Part shown: in pieces, positions 53,991 to 63,600 of the stretch
Layout of the letters: each line of letters begins with the position of its first letter
Position numbering within the stretch: position 1 is the first letter of the stretch
Assembly (NCBI GenBank): GCA_023426435.1
Contig: JAFAAS010000197.1
Coordinates: forward strand, 35,807-99,806
DNA length: 64,000 bases
From: Verrucomicrobiota bacterium
GTDB lineage: Bacteria > Verrucomicrobiota > Verrucomicrobiia > Opitutales > Opitutaceae
Direction of reading: 5' to 3'
Position numbers and translations under genes: made by a program
The notes under the pieces: model-generated
Seen by the model: only the letters and a program-made list of their open reading frames with translations
Told to the model about the DNA's origin: nothing
Database searches by the model: none

Positions 53991-54053
53991 GAAGCGACTG
54001 GGCGATCACGATCAAGAGCACGAGCGGCACGCCCGGCTCGATCCGCCGCGCCG

Positions 54054-55133
54054 TCACACCCCCACCGGCACCTCGAACCAAAACACACTCCCGCCCGCCG
54101 CCGGAAAATCCGCCCCCACCATCCCGCACTGCGACTCGATCAAATGCTTCACAATCGAAAGCCCCACGCCATGCGACTCCTCTCCTGCAGTCGGCTTCAC
54201 CGACACGCCACCGCGCTCCCGAAATAATTTCCCTCGCTCCTCCTCCGCCACGCCCGGCCCGCTGTCCGCCACCTCCGCGCGCAACATCGTCCCTCCCGCC
54301 GACACGCCCACCTTCACCCGCACCCACCCGCCACTCCGCGTGAACTTCAGCGCATTGCTCACGTAGTTCGCCAACGCCTGATACGCCAACCCCGCCTCGC
54401 ACGCCGCCGCCGGCAACTCCGCTTCGTCCTCCTCGCAACTCAACGCGATCCCTTTCTGCTCCGCCGCCAACGCCTGCTGCCGCACCGCCGCCTTCGCGAT
54501 CAACCGCAAATCCGCCCGCCCCATCGCACCACTCTCGCCGGAACCGCGCAGCTCCAGAAACGTGTCGATGATCCTCCTCATCTGCATCGTCGAATCCGCA
54601 ATGTTGTCCAAACACTGCAGCACTTTCGGCGGCACGCCTTTCTCCCGCCGCGCCAGCGCCCCCGACATCAAAATCAAACACAGCGGATTCCGCAGATCGT
54701 GCCCCGCAATCCGCATGAACCGGTCCCTCAACACCACCTGCTCCTCCAGCTCCCGCCGCAATCTCCGCAGCGTCAGATGCGTCCGCACCCGCGCCAGCGC
54801 CTCTTCATGCTCGATCGGCTTCGTGATGTAATCCACGCCGCCCGCCGCAAACGCCTTCACCTTGTCCGCCGTCTCGCTCAACGCCGTCATGAACAACACC
54901 GGCACATCCCGCGTCTGCTCGCGCTGCTTCAACCGCCGACACGTCTCGAACCCATCGATCCCCGGCATCATCACATCCAACAAAATCAAATCCGGACGCG
55001 TCTGCTCCGTCTGCGCCAACGCCTCCTCGCCATCCTCCGCCACCATCAACTGATACCCCGCCGCCCCGAGCGTCTCCACCAACACGCCCAAATTCGCCGG
55101 CGTATCGTCCACAATCAAAATCGTCTCACTCAT
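54054..55133 (-). CDS. response-regulator/histidine-kinase hybrid
   Basis: Encodes 359 residues from ATG 55133: an N-terminal receiver domain (TILIVDDTPANLGVL, phospho-Asp in LILLDVMMPGIDGF, Lys in ITKPIEH), a short coiled linker, a HisKA domain with the phospho-His in IAGHDLRNPLCLI, and HATPase_c (NYVSNALKFTRSGGW, DSGPGVAEEE, GVGLSIVKHLIE). A receiver before the kinase suggests it takes phosphate from an upstream kinase; the hybrid kinase just upstream is the likely partner. Soluble, no membrane helix. Confidence 0.9.
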   Translation of the reverse strand: MSETILIVDDTPANLGVLVETLGAAGYQLMVAEDGEEALAQTEQTRPDLILLDVMMPGIDGFETCRRLKQREQTRDVPVLFMTALSETADKVKAFAAGGVDYITKPIEHEEALARVRTHLTLRRLRRELEEQVVLRDRFMRIAGHDLRNPLCLILMSGALARREKGVPPKVLQCLDNIADSTMQMRRIIDTFLELRGSGESGAMGRADLRLIAKAAVRQQALAAEQKGIALSCEEDEAELPAAACEAGLAYQALANYVSNALKFTRSGGWVRVKVGVSAGGTMLRAEVADSGPGVAEEERGKLFRERGGVSVKPTAGEESHGVGLSIVKHLIESQCGMVGADFPAAGGSVFWFEVPVGV

Positions 55134-55165
55134 AGGTGAAGCCCGCCGTCCCGGCGGGCTGTTCC
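55134..55165. repeat. GC-rich hairpin repeat, copy B
   Basis: AGGTGA, then AGCCCGCCG-TCC-CGGCGGGCT, then GTTCC. It starts one base upstream of the histidine-kinase ATG. It shares its framing sequence with copies at 39.7, 58.6, 59.4 and 60.2 kb. Confidence 0.85.
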
Positions 55166-55170
55166 GGCAC

Positions 55171-55238
55171 ATTCGTGCCTCTTCGTGTCCATTCGTGGTT
55201 CACTCCCGTTCGATCGCATCCGTGTTCATCCGTGGTTA
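55171..55238. repeat. ATTCGTG-type repeat, copy 2
   Basis: Directly adjoins hairpin copy B. It has CTTCGTGTCCATTCGTGGTT followed by CATCCGTGTTCATCCGTGG, i.e. one arm of the 42.4-kb palindrome plus a diverged second unit in direct orientation. Its last bases overlap the 3' end of the hybrid kinase gene. Confidence 0.8.
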
Positions 55239-57973
55239 AGATACCGCCCCACAAACTGCCGGATCGCCTTCATCTTGAATCGCCCCGCCAAATCCAACAC
55301 GCCCTGCGCGAAGGCTTGATACTTCTCATCTCGCGCCAGCAACGCCTCCGCCCGCGCCCGGATCGCCACCACATCCCCTTTCGTCGCCAGCTCATGAATC
55401 GCCACCGCTTCCTCCACCGGCGGCGCTTCCACCACCAGCGGAAAGGGCGTGCGCGTCTCCTCCGGATCCACCGTCTTCCACGTCAATCCCAACACCCGCC
55501 CGATCGTCGCCCACAATTCCTCCTCGCGAAACGGCTTCGCCACAAACGCATCGCAGCCCGCCGCGAAACACTCGCTGCGATCCAAATCATACGCGCTCGC
55601 CGACACCGCCACGATCGCGCGTCTCGTCTTCTCACCCGCCTCCTTCTCGCGCGCCCGCAATCGCCGCGTCGCCTCCAAGCCGTCGATCTCTCCCGGCAAC
55701 CTCAAATCCATCAACACCAGGTCCGGCGCAAACCGCTCGACCTCCTCCAACGCTCCCGCCCCGTCCACCGCTTGCGCCACCTCGAATCCCACCGGTGCCA
55801 ACAAATCCACCAGCAGCGCGCGATTCGCCGCATGATCGTCCACCACCAGCACCCGCCTCGCCGCCCCTTCATAACCCGACACCCGCCGCAGCCCCGAGCT
55901 CGTCCCACTCGCCCCTTCCGCCGCCTCCGGCAACCGCACCGCAAACCAAAACCGGCTGCCCCAACCCGGCTTGCTGTCCACCTCCAACCTCCCGCCCATC
56001 CGCTCCACCAAACTCCGGCTGATCGCCAGCCCCAATCCCGTTCCGCCCGCCCGCGGTCCGCCCAATTGCACAAACGGTTCGAACAACTTTCCCATGTCCT
56101 CCGCCATGATTCCGCGGCCCGTGTCGCTCACCGAAAACGACAGCGCCTCGCCGTCCACTTTCACCGACAACACCACGCCGCCGCGCTGCGTGAAGGTCAC
56201 CGCATTCGCCACGAGATTGAACACCACCTGACGCAACCGCTGCTCATCCCCGCGCACCCAGCGGGGCACGTCCGCATCCACCTGCGTTTCCAACAACAAC
56301 CCTTTGTCCCTCGCCCGCGGCGCAAACACCCGCTCCACGCCGGCGATGAATTCCACCAGATCGAAATCCGACACCTGCAACTCGATCCGCCCCGCCTCGA
56401 TCTTCGACAGATCCAACACGTCGTTGATCAACGCCAGCAGATGCTCCGCCGATTCGTGAATCACCCGCACGCCTTCGCGCTGCTTCTCGCCGAGCGCCGG
56501 ATCCCGCCGCAGGATCTGCGTGTATCCAAGAATCCCATTCAACGGCGTGCGCAGCTCATGGCTCACGCTCGCCAGGAAATAACTCTTCGCGCGGCTCGCC
56601 GCGTCCGCCGCCTCCTTCGCCGCCTGCAACACCCGCGCCGCCTCATGCTGCTGCGTCACGTCCACCGCCACGCCTTCGAAATGGCTCACTTTGCCCCGTC
56701 CATCCCGCACCACCCGCACCGACTCACTCACCCACATCGTCGTCCCGTCGCGCCGCCGCATCTCCGATTCGAAATCCGTCAACTCGTCCCGCTCCGCGAT
56801 GCTCCGTAAGAACTCCGCCCGCCGCCCGCGATCCACATACAGCTGATGCGCGATGTCGTTCATCCCTCGAATCAACTCCTGCGGCGTATCATAACCGCAC
56901 ATACGCGCCATCGCCGGATTCGCCTTCAGGAACCTCCCGTCCGGCGTCGTCTGATACAATCCTTCCAGCGCATTCTCGAAAATCCCGCGATACTGCAGCT
57001 CCGCCTGCCGCAACGCCTCCTCCGCAAACCGCCGGTGCACCGCCGCCGCCATCTGATCCGCCACAAAGGTCAGCAGCCGCTTGTCATCCTCCGAATACGC
57101 GCGCCGATTTTCGTAATCCTGCAACGCGATCACCCCGATCGCCTTCCCGCCAATCCGCAACGGCGCTCCCAACCGCTGCGCCGCCGGCCGGTCGAGTTTC
57201 TGATAAAACCCTCGCGCCGCCAAAATCCCCACCAGCTCCTCCGCCGTCGCCAGCAAGGGCTCGGCCGTGAACAACACATACTCGCTGAACCCATTCCCCG
57301 GCTTCCGCGGCGGCGCCGCCGGCACATGCTCGTCCACGAAAAACGGAAACGACAGCTCGTTCCCGTCCGGACTCAGCAGCGCCACATAGAAATTCCGCGC
57401 CGGCATCAACCCGCCCACAATCCGATGCATCTCCTTGAACAGCGCGCCGAGATCCCCGCCCGCCAGCACCGCCTGCGAAATCTCATACGTCGCCGCCTGC
57501 ACCTGCTCCCGCCGCTGCCGCTCCGTGATGTCGATCGCCACCGTCACCATGCACGGCGGCCCGTCGATGTGGATCACATCCGCGTTCAACAGCAGGGTCC
57601 GCACTTCCCCCGTCTTCGTCCGAAAGTCCGCCACATAATCCCGCACGCGGCCATCCGCCTGCATCCTCCCCACAAATTCGTCCCGCTGCCCGGGACGAAC
57701 CCAAAGATTCAGCTCCAGCGTCGATCTCCCGATCGCCTCCTCCCGCGAATAACCCGACACCCGCACAAACGCCGGATTCACTTCGATCAGCTTCCCATCC
57801 GAAATCCGCGCGATCGTCATGAACGCCGGACTCGCCTCGAAACTTTTCTCAAAAAAGGTCTGCGATTCCCGCCGGCTCGCCTCGCTCACCCGCAACGCCT
57901 CCTGCACGCGCGCCAACTCCGCGCTCGTCGCATCGGCCGCCGTCAAGGGAGTAGGGGAGTCCGAGCGCGTCAT
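55226..57973 (-). CDS. hybrid sensor histidine kinase (PAS-GAF-PAS-HisKA-HATPase-REC)
   Basis: Encodes 915 residues from ATG 57973. Order: PAS (about 40-155), GAF (about 165-310), PAS (about 325-440), HisKA with the His in ASVSHELRTPLNGIL, HATPase_c (NLVANAVTFTQRGG, DTGRGI, GTGLGLAISRSL), REC with the Asp in LVLMDLRLPGEIDG, and a helical C-terminal tail. No membrane helix, so an intracellular signal is likely. The C-terminal region is not an Hpt domain because no suitable His is present. It probably forms a phosphorelay with the next gene. Confidence 0.92.
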   Translation of the reverse strand: MTRSDSPTPLTAADATSAELARVQEALRVSEASRRESQTFFEKSFEASPAFMTIARISDGKLIEVNPAFVRVSGYSREEAIGRSTLELNLWVRPGQRDEFVGRMQADGRVRDYVADFRTKTGEVRTLLLNADVIHIDGPPCMVTVAIDITERQRREQVQAATYEISQAVLAGGDLGALFKEMHRIVGGLMPARNFYVALLSPDGNELSFPFFVDEHVPAAPPRKPGNGFSEYVLFTAEPLLATAEELVGILAARGFYQKLDRPAAQRLGAPLRIGGKAIGVIALQDYENRRAYSEDDKRLLTFVADQMAAAVHRRFAEEALRQAELQYRGIFENALEGLYQTTPDGRFLKANPAMARMCGYDTPQELIRGMNDIAHQLYVDRGRRAEFLRSIAERDELTDFESEMRRRDGTTMWVSESVRVVRDGRGKVSHFEGVAVDVTQQHEAARVLQAAKEAADAASRAKSYFLASVSHELRTPLNGILGYTQILRRDPALGEKQREGVRVIHESAEHLLALINDVLDLSKIEAGRIELQVSDFDLVEFIAGVERVFAPRARDKGLLLETQVDADVPRWVRGDEQRLRQVVFNLVANAVTFTQRGGVVLSVKVDGEALSFSVSDTGRGIMAEDMGKLFEPFVQLGGPRAGGTGLGLAISRSLVERMGGRLEVDSKPGWGSRFWFAVRLPEAAEGASGTSSGLRRVSGYEGAARRVLVVDDHAANRALLVDLLAPVGFEVAQAVDGAGALEEVERFAPDLVLMDLRLPGEIDGLEATRRLRAREKEAGEKTRRAIVAVSASAYDLDRSECFAAGCDAFVAKPFREEELWATIGRVLGLTWKTVDPEETRTPFPLVVEAPPVEEAVAIHELATKGDVVAIRARAEALLARDEKYQAFAQGVLDLAGRFKMKAIRQFVGRYLNHG

Positions 57974-58116
57974 GCAGTTCGAAGCTCTCAGCGATAAAAC
58001 AGAACCGCAGGCAGGCAACGGCGAACGCTCGCCGCTACCCCGCCTGCGGGTTGCGTGGGTTTAACAGCTGCGAGCGTGCACGAGTGGATGACCGCCACGC
58101 CCGCAGAAAAATCGCC

Positions 58117-58566
58117 TCACTTCCCCATCGTCCGCAAATACGCCAGCACCGCCGCCGCATCCGGTTCCGAGAAACGATACTCCGGCATCGGCGGCAGCGG
58201 CTTCGAACCATCCGGACGAACGCCCGTCATCAAAAACGTCTTCGCCTGCTCATCCGTCATCCCCTTCAACCCCGCAATCGGCGGCGCCGCTGGCGCCCAC
58301 GGCATCGGCACCGTCGGCGCAAAGCCCAGCGGCGCACCTTCGAGCGAGAGCTCCGGGATCAACTCGCCACGCTCATTCCTCGGCGTGTGACAATCCGCGC
58401 AAACTCCAACGCCGTTCACCAGGTAGCGGCCGCGCTCCACGAGCAAGCCATGCTCCGACTCCTTGCTCGCAAGCGCCGCTTCGCCGGCTCGCACATTGAA
58501 GGCGAGCAGGACCACGCCCGCCAGCATCGAACCAGCCACAATCAGGGAGGTAATTTTCGTTTTCAT
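58117..58566 (-). CDS. exported c-type cytochrome
   Basis: Encodes 149 residues with a signal peptide (about 1-27, ending VRA), haem-binding CADCH near residue 56 and a Met ligand probably in PPMPEYRF toward the C-terminus. It is a monohaem, class I-like cytochrome, related to the subunits of membrane-bound dehydrogenases. It lies between the globin gene and the hybrid kinase. Confidence 0.88.
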   Translation of the reverse strand: MKTKITSLIVAGSMLAGVVLLAFNVRAGEAALASKESEHGLLVERGRYLVNGVGVCADCHTPRNERGELIPELSLEGAPLGFAPTVPMPWAPAAPPIAGLKGMTDEQAKTFLMTGVRPDGSKPLPPMPEYRFSEPDAAAVLAYLRTMGK

Positions 58567-58587
58567 CAGGGTAGTGTGTGTTGAAAA

Positions 58588-58620
58588 AGGTGGAGCCCGA
58601 CGTCCCCGTCGGGCTGTTCC
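58588..58620. repeat. GC-rich hairpin repeat, copy C
   Basis: AGGTGGAGCCCGACG-TCCC-CGTCGGGCT followed by GTTCC, between the globin and cytochrome genes. The compensatory A/T pair in the stem (GACG/CGTC versus GGCG/CGCC in copy A) shows that the structure is preserved. Confidence 0.87.
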
Positions 58621-58662
58621 GCAACCAATGGGGGTAAGGAAGGAAAATTCGCCATCGCCGCC

Positions 58663-59085
58663 TCACGCCGCCTTCTGCTGCACCTGCGCGCCATCCATCA
58701 TCGCCGTCGCGACCTCCACATAACACCGCGTCCAGGCCGACTTCACCGCCGGCGTGAACTCCAGCCCGAGCGTCTTCTCGAGCATCCACAAGAACGCCGT
58801 GCCCGCCGTCACGTAGTGCTCCTCGCGCACTCCAAGCCTCGACTGCCGCGCACCGAATCGCCCGAGCGAACCGCGCAACGCATCGAAATTGTCCAATCGG
58901 GAAACGATGCTCGCGATGCTCCGCATCAGCCGATTCGCCTTCACCGCCATCGCACCGCAACAAAAACGCCGCCGACCCGGATCCAGCTCAAACCACCGCG
59001 CATAAAACAGCGCGATGGCCGAATCCGAAATCGGAGCCAGCTTGCGGAAAGACTCCTGCACGAGCGCAACTTCACCGGAGGTCAT
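58663..59085 (-). CDS. globin-fold protein lacking the proximal histidine
   Basis: Encodes 140 residues from ATG 59085, the length of a single-domain globin. The B helix has LFYARWF (Tyr28 at the B10-like place) and the later segments (REEHYVTAGTAFLWMLEKTLG, FTPAVKSAW) follow bacterial globins and flavohaemoglobins. But where these have the F8 His (as in EKHVSLGI of E. coli Hmp), this protein reads ARQSRLGV, i.e. Gln81, codon CAG. Haem binding is therefore doubtful or unusual. It lies beside a cytochrome and sensor-kinase genes. Confidence 0.82.
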   Translation of the reverse strand: MTSGEVALVQESFRKLAPISDSAIALFYARWFELDPGRRRFCCGAMAVKANRLMRSIASIVSRLDNFDALRGSLGRFGARQSRLGVREEHYVTAGTAFLWMLEKTLGLEFTPAVKSAWTRCYVEVATAMMDGAQVQQKAA

Positions 59086-59120
59086 GGCTGGACAGCGTGA
59101 CGTTCTCAGTGACAAAGCCT

Positions 59121-59327
59121 TCAGGCCGCAAGGCGAAGTCCTTCGTCGGACTTCCGCTCCTTGATGTTCAGCGGCAGCGACTTCACCCGCCGCCCATAAT
59201 CAGCCCGGAAGATCACCAGCAGCCCGGTGACCACCAGCGGAGAGATCGCCAGTTCGATGCTGTAGCTCAGTGAAAAGAGCGCCGCGAAGCTCGCGAAAAA
59301 GGAAAGCAGAAGAATCGGAGGTTTCAT
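59121..59327 (-). CDS. small membrane protein
   Basis: Encodes 68 residues from ATG 59327: two hydrophobic segments (about 4-20 and 24-41) followed by a basic cytoplasmic-like tail (RADYGRRVKSLPLNIKERKS). No family is recognised. It probably leads the minus-strand unit with the globin and cytochrome genes, 35 bp upstream of the globin start. Confidence 0.55.
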   Translation of the reverse strand: MKPPILLLSFFASFAALFSLSYSIELAISPLVVTGLLVIFRADYGRRVKSLPLNIKERKSDEGLRLAA

Positions 59328-59411
59328 GGGAATGATGCGTGTGAAGGCCATCCTCTCAGATTTCCGCTCGCCGCACCATTGGCCGCCCGCCCCTGGGCCA
59401 TCCGGCCCACC

Positions 59412-59440
59412 GGTGGAGCCCGACGTCCTCGTCGGGCTTG
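59412..59440. repeat. GC-rich hairpin repeat, copy D
   Basis: GGTGGAGCCCGACG-TCCT-CGTCGGGCTT in the divergent spacer between the small membrane protein and the LuxR-type regulator. There is no T tract. Confidence 0.86.
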
Positions 59441-59540
59441 AATCTTTCCCACCGACCCCATCCGCCCAAACCCCTACTCGCAACCCTCCGCCACTCCGCG
59501 CCTTTACTTCACCCGTCCGCCCCGCCAGCCTCCGCCCACC

Positions 59541-60152
59541 GTGAAGCGAATCCTCGTCATCGACGACGAAGCAAAACTGCGCCGCCAGTTCGCCGACCTC
59601 CTCGCTGCCGAAGGCTTCACCGTAATCGAAGCGAGAAACGGCCGCGAGGGCATCGACCTCGCCCGCCGCGAACACCCCGATCTCGTCATGTGCGACATCA
59701 CCATGCCCGAGATGAACGGACATCGTGTATTGGAAACGCTGCGACAAGAACCCGCCACCGCTCACCTTCCGTTCATCTTCCTCACCGGCTGGAGCGAGAA
59801 AGGCGACATCCGCGCCGGCATGAATCTCGGCGCCGACGACTACCTCACCAAGCCCGTCTCGCCCGACGACCTCATCGCCGCCGTCCACGCGCGCTTGCGC
59901 CGGGTCGTCGTCGCACCCCGCCGCGCCAACACCGCCGAAGCCACCAGCGAGTCGCTCGAAACCCTCGGCCTCACTCCCCGCGAAGCCGAAATCCTCCTCT
60001 GGGTCGCGCGCGGCAAAACAAATCCCGAAATCGCCACGATCCTCGGCATCGGACTCACCACGGTGAAAAAACACCTCGAGTCCACCTTCGCGAAACTCGG
60101 CGTCGAAAACCGCACCGCCGCCGCCGCCCTCGCCCTGGAAACGCTCGGATAG
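59541..60152 (+). CDS. LuxR/NarL-type response regulator
   Basis: Encodes 203 residues from GTG 59541. The receiver domain (MKRILVIDDEAKLRRQF, Asp in LVMCDITMPEMNG, Lys in YLTKPVSPDD) is followed by a LuxR helix-turn-helix (LTPREAEILLWVARGKTNPEI, TTVKKHLESTFAKLGVENR). It probably binds DNA when phosphorylated; a partner among the nearby kinases is inference. The stop lies within hairpin copy E. Confidence 0.92.
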   Translation: MKRILVIDDEAKLRRQFADLLAAEGFTVIEARNGREGIDLARREHPDLVMCDITMPEMNGHRVLETLRQEPATAHLPFIFLTGWSEKGDIRAGMNLGADDYLTKPVSPDDLIAAVHARLRRVVVAPRRANTAEATSESLETLGLTPREAEILLWVARGKTNPEIATILGIGLTTVKKHLESTFAKLGVENRTAAAALALETLG

Positions 60153-60183
60153 GTCGAACCCGACGTCCCCGCCGGGTTGTCCC
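60151..60183. repeat. GC-rich hairpin repeat, copy E
   Basis: AGGTCGAACCCGACG-TCC-CCGCCGGGTTG, the most diverged copy. It begins at the stop codon of the LuxR-type gene. Confidence 0.8.
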
Positions 60184-60210
60184 AACAACACATCCCGCCC
60201 CCCGGGAGAG

Positions 60211-60231
60211 TGTAACCTAATAGGTTACACC
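60211..60231. promoter_or_regulatory. 10-bp-arm palindrome, candidate operator
   Basis: GTGTAACCTA and TAGGTTACAC flank a single A, a perfect dyad in the 87-bp gap between convergent genes. It is not GC-rich like the other hairpins. A protein-binding site or a transcript-end hairpin are both possible. Confidence 0.5.
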
Positions 60232-60239
60232 ATCCACAT

Positions 60240-60671
60240 TCACCGGCCGCCCACCACCTTCGCCGGCGCCTGCACTTTCAGCTCGAACTTCCCATACTGC
60301 ACCGGCTCGCCCGGCACCGCCGCGATATACGTTCCGCGAAAATCCTTCGCATTCACCGCGCCGCGAAACGAAATCCGAAAGCCTTCCTGCATCTCGCCGC
60401 TCAGCTCACACCACGCCCCGACCATCCGTCCTTCGAGCTTCCCCGTTCCCGCCAGCGGCGCTTCCGTCTTCATCTCTCCCACCACTTTTTCGCCGTCGAC
60501 CGCCAACACCATCAATACGTTCGCCGTCGCCTCGTCCTCTGTCGTGTTCGTCACCGTCCCGTGCAACACCAAGGTCCGCGTCTCAGCCCCACAAAACGGC
60601 ACCATCCACAGCACCATCAGCGCCCAGTAGGTTAAGCGCCGGCCGCGCAACTTCACCCCGCGCTCCTTCAT
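60240..60671 (-). CDS. exported protein of unknown function
   Basis: Encodes 143 residues with a signal peptide (about 1-29, ending CGAE) and a beta-rich domain (LVLHGTVTNTTEDEATANVLMVL, GFRISFRGAVNAKDFRGTYIA). No family is recognised. The ATG overlaps the stop of the AsmA-like gene by 4 bp, so the two are translationally coupled and may act together in the envelope. Confidence 0.65.
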   Translation of the reverse strand: MKERGVKLRGRRLTYWALMVLWMVPFCGAETRTLVLHGTVTNTTEDEATANVLMVLAVDGEKVVGEMKTEAPLAGTGKLEGRMVGAWCELSGEMQEGFRISFRGAVNAKDFRGTYIAAVPGEPVQYGKFELKVQAPAKVVGGR

Positions 60672-63600
60672 GACCGCACCTCCGCCGTCTTCTTCGCCGC
60701 CTCTTCCTTCGCCTTCATCTTGTTCACTTCATTCTGCACTTTTCGCATCAAAAACCCCCACGTTCCTTTCGAGCCCACCACCGCCTTCGCCAGCAAATCA
60801 TACAGCGGCCCCGTGTCCGGCTCGCCCGCTTTTCCGCCCAGCACGAATTGCTCCTTCAACCCGCGATAGCCGTCCGCCCGCGGCTTCTTCTCGATCAAAC
60901 TCATCCCGCCGAGAATCACCGCCATCTCGTCCTTCGCCGCGAGATCGATCGATAACTCCAGCGGTCGGTTCATCAACGGTTCGCCGTCCACCGCCGGTAT
61001 CCGTCCTTTCGCTACAAGCTTCGCCTGCGGCGACTCGATCCGCAGCTCCTTCAGCGCCACTTCGCCCGCCTCCGTCCGCTCGCCCGAGATCCGAATCTCG
61101 TCCACCGGCATCTCCGCAAACTTCTTCAACAACCGCCCCAACGCCCGCAATTCCGGCGACAACAAAATCGTCCCGCCAAACACCGCCGCCGTCGCCGCCA
61201 GCTCCTGCTTCGGCACCTTCAACCGCACCACGCCTTCCCTCCCTTCTACCGTAAACTCCCCCGCCGTCCGCTCGATCAACTCCGGCAGCGCATTCCCGCG
61301 ACTCCGCACGGTCGACCGCACGTCGATCTTCGCCTCCACCGACGACAGCTCTTCCGGAAACACCGTCTGCACCACGCGCGACGAATCGAACTGCTCGATC
61401 CGAAATTCACCCGTCAACGCATGGTCCGCCTCCTTGTCCTCCGGCCGATAATCGATCCGCACAGTTCCACTCCACCGCCCCGCAAACATCGATCCGCGCA
61501 AATCCTTCAACTCCACCTCGCGGTCGCGCAGCTCCAACCGCCCGCGCAGCTCGTCGACCCGATACGGTCCCGACTGCACCGCGCCCATCTCCAAATCGAA
61601 GTGCCCGCGCACCACCGACCAAAACGGCACGCCCCACTGCTCATACTCTTTTCCCCCGCGTTCGCCCGCCTGCTTCTCACCGCTTTCCGCCACCACCGCC
61701 TCCCCATTCGCCGGTTGAAACACCTTCGCCCACTCGAGCGCTTCCCCAGCATCGAAAAACCGGCTCCGAAATCCCGACGCCACCTGCAGCATCGCGTCCT
61801 TCGGATTCAACCGCATCTCGAACCGCGCATCCGTCATCCGCGGCTGCGTCTCCATCGTCACCGCCACGTCCCCAAAAAATCCGTCCTCGAGCGACACCTT
61901 TCCATGTGACTCCACTTCCACCGCCGGAAGATCCCGCGTCCCATCCGCCGCCCGCACACCTTCAATTCTCGTCCAAAACTCGATCGGCGCCTTCCCCAGC
62001 AAATCGCCATTCACCCTCGCCACCACCGAACCGTCCGCCGGCACTCCGCTCGCCTTCACCGCCGCCACGCCCGCCAGCGCCGACAACTCCAGCCGCGTCG
62101 TCAGCTCCACGCCACTGGGCAACACGGTCCGGTCATTCCCCAAAAACCGCAGCGCCCCATCCAGGTCCATCGCTCGCTTCCCCGCCACGTCCAACGCGCC
62201 GTTCGTCAGATGCGCGTGCCCTTGCATCACCAGCATGAACTCCGGCACCGGCATGCAGATCACCGTCAGGTCCAACCCCGGAAAAAACGAAAACGCCGCC
62301 TCCCGCACCATTTCGCCCGCCTCATTCCACACCGCCAGCTCGCGCACGTTCACCGGCGTCAACGGCCGCACCAGCAACTTCGTCATCTTCCCCGTCACCG
62401 CGAACTCGCACGGCTCCAACACCCCGTCCAACTCCATCGACCCGATCCACGGCTTCGCCCACGCCAGCGGCATCTCTCCCACACTCACGCGCAACGGCGC
62501 CAGCGTCGCCAGCACCGCCGTCCCGCTGTTCGCCAATCCCAACACAAAGGGCTCCGGCGCCACCACGCTCGCCAGCTCCCGCTCCGCATTCCTCACCCGC
62601 AACTCGAACGCGTCCATCGCCACCAGCGTCTCCGACTCGTTGTGCGCACTCGCCTTCAACGTCGCCGTCACCACCCCAAAGGTCCCTTCGCTGCCCGGCA
62701 ACGCCGGCAGCTCCGCCTCCAACGTCACATCCATCGTCGCTCGTTTCTCCGCGACTCGAGCCGACACCGACACGTCCCCTCGCACGCGATTTCCCCGCGC
62801 ATCCAAACCTTCAATACGCCCGACCTTCGCTTCGATCCGGTTCTCCAAAAACTCCCCGCCCGGCGAAAACGCCACTCGGCCGTCGATCATTTCGCGTCCA
62901 CCCACCGCCAGCTTCGCGCCCGCCAGCTCCCACGGCTGGATCGTCACCAGCGACAGCTTTCCTCCGTCCGCCACACTTACCACCGACTCACCTCGCCCCA
63001 GCGATCCTTCCACCACCGCATCGCTCAGCCACTGCGACACCCACCCGAGCGCCAACCCGTCGAATTTCAACCGCAACACATCCCGCGCCTCGTCCACCGC
63101 CGGCACGTTCAACGTTTCCAAATCCACCGTCACCGCGCGCAACAACTTCACTTCCATCGGCCGCGCCTCGCGTCCTTCTTCCCGCCCTTCGACGTCCAGC
63201 GTCCGCAGCTCCAGCACGTCGCCCATCATCGTTCCCGCCCACCGCGCCGTCACCGAAAACGGCACCGTCGGCACCCTCCCGCTCATCTCGCCGTCCAGCC
63301 CGATCGCTTCCGTTTCGAAATCATACGTCACGCCCGCCCGCCCACTCATCCTCTCTCCTGCTTCCGACACCGCCGAAAAATCCGCCACGTCCACGCGCAC
63401 GCCCGCACTCGTCAACTCCAGCCTCGGGCTCAACGAAAAGGTCCCCGGCGGCAACGGCAGCCCTTCGAACACCACCGGTGCCACCACACTCGGCCGCACC
63501 GCCGTCATCACCACCCGCTCCGCGCCATCCGCCAACTCCACCGCCCACTCGCCGCCAAACTGCGCCGGCCCCAACTCCACCTCGGCCGACACCAGCCACG

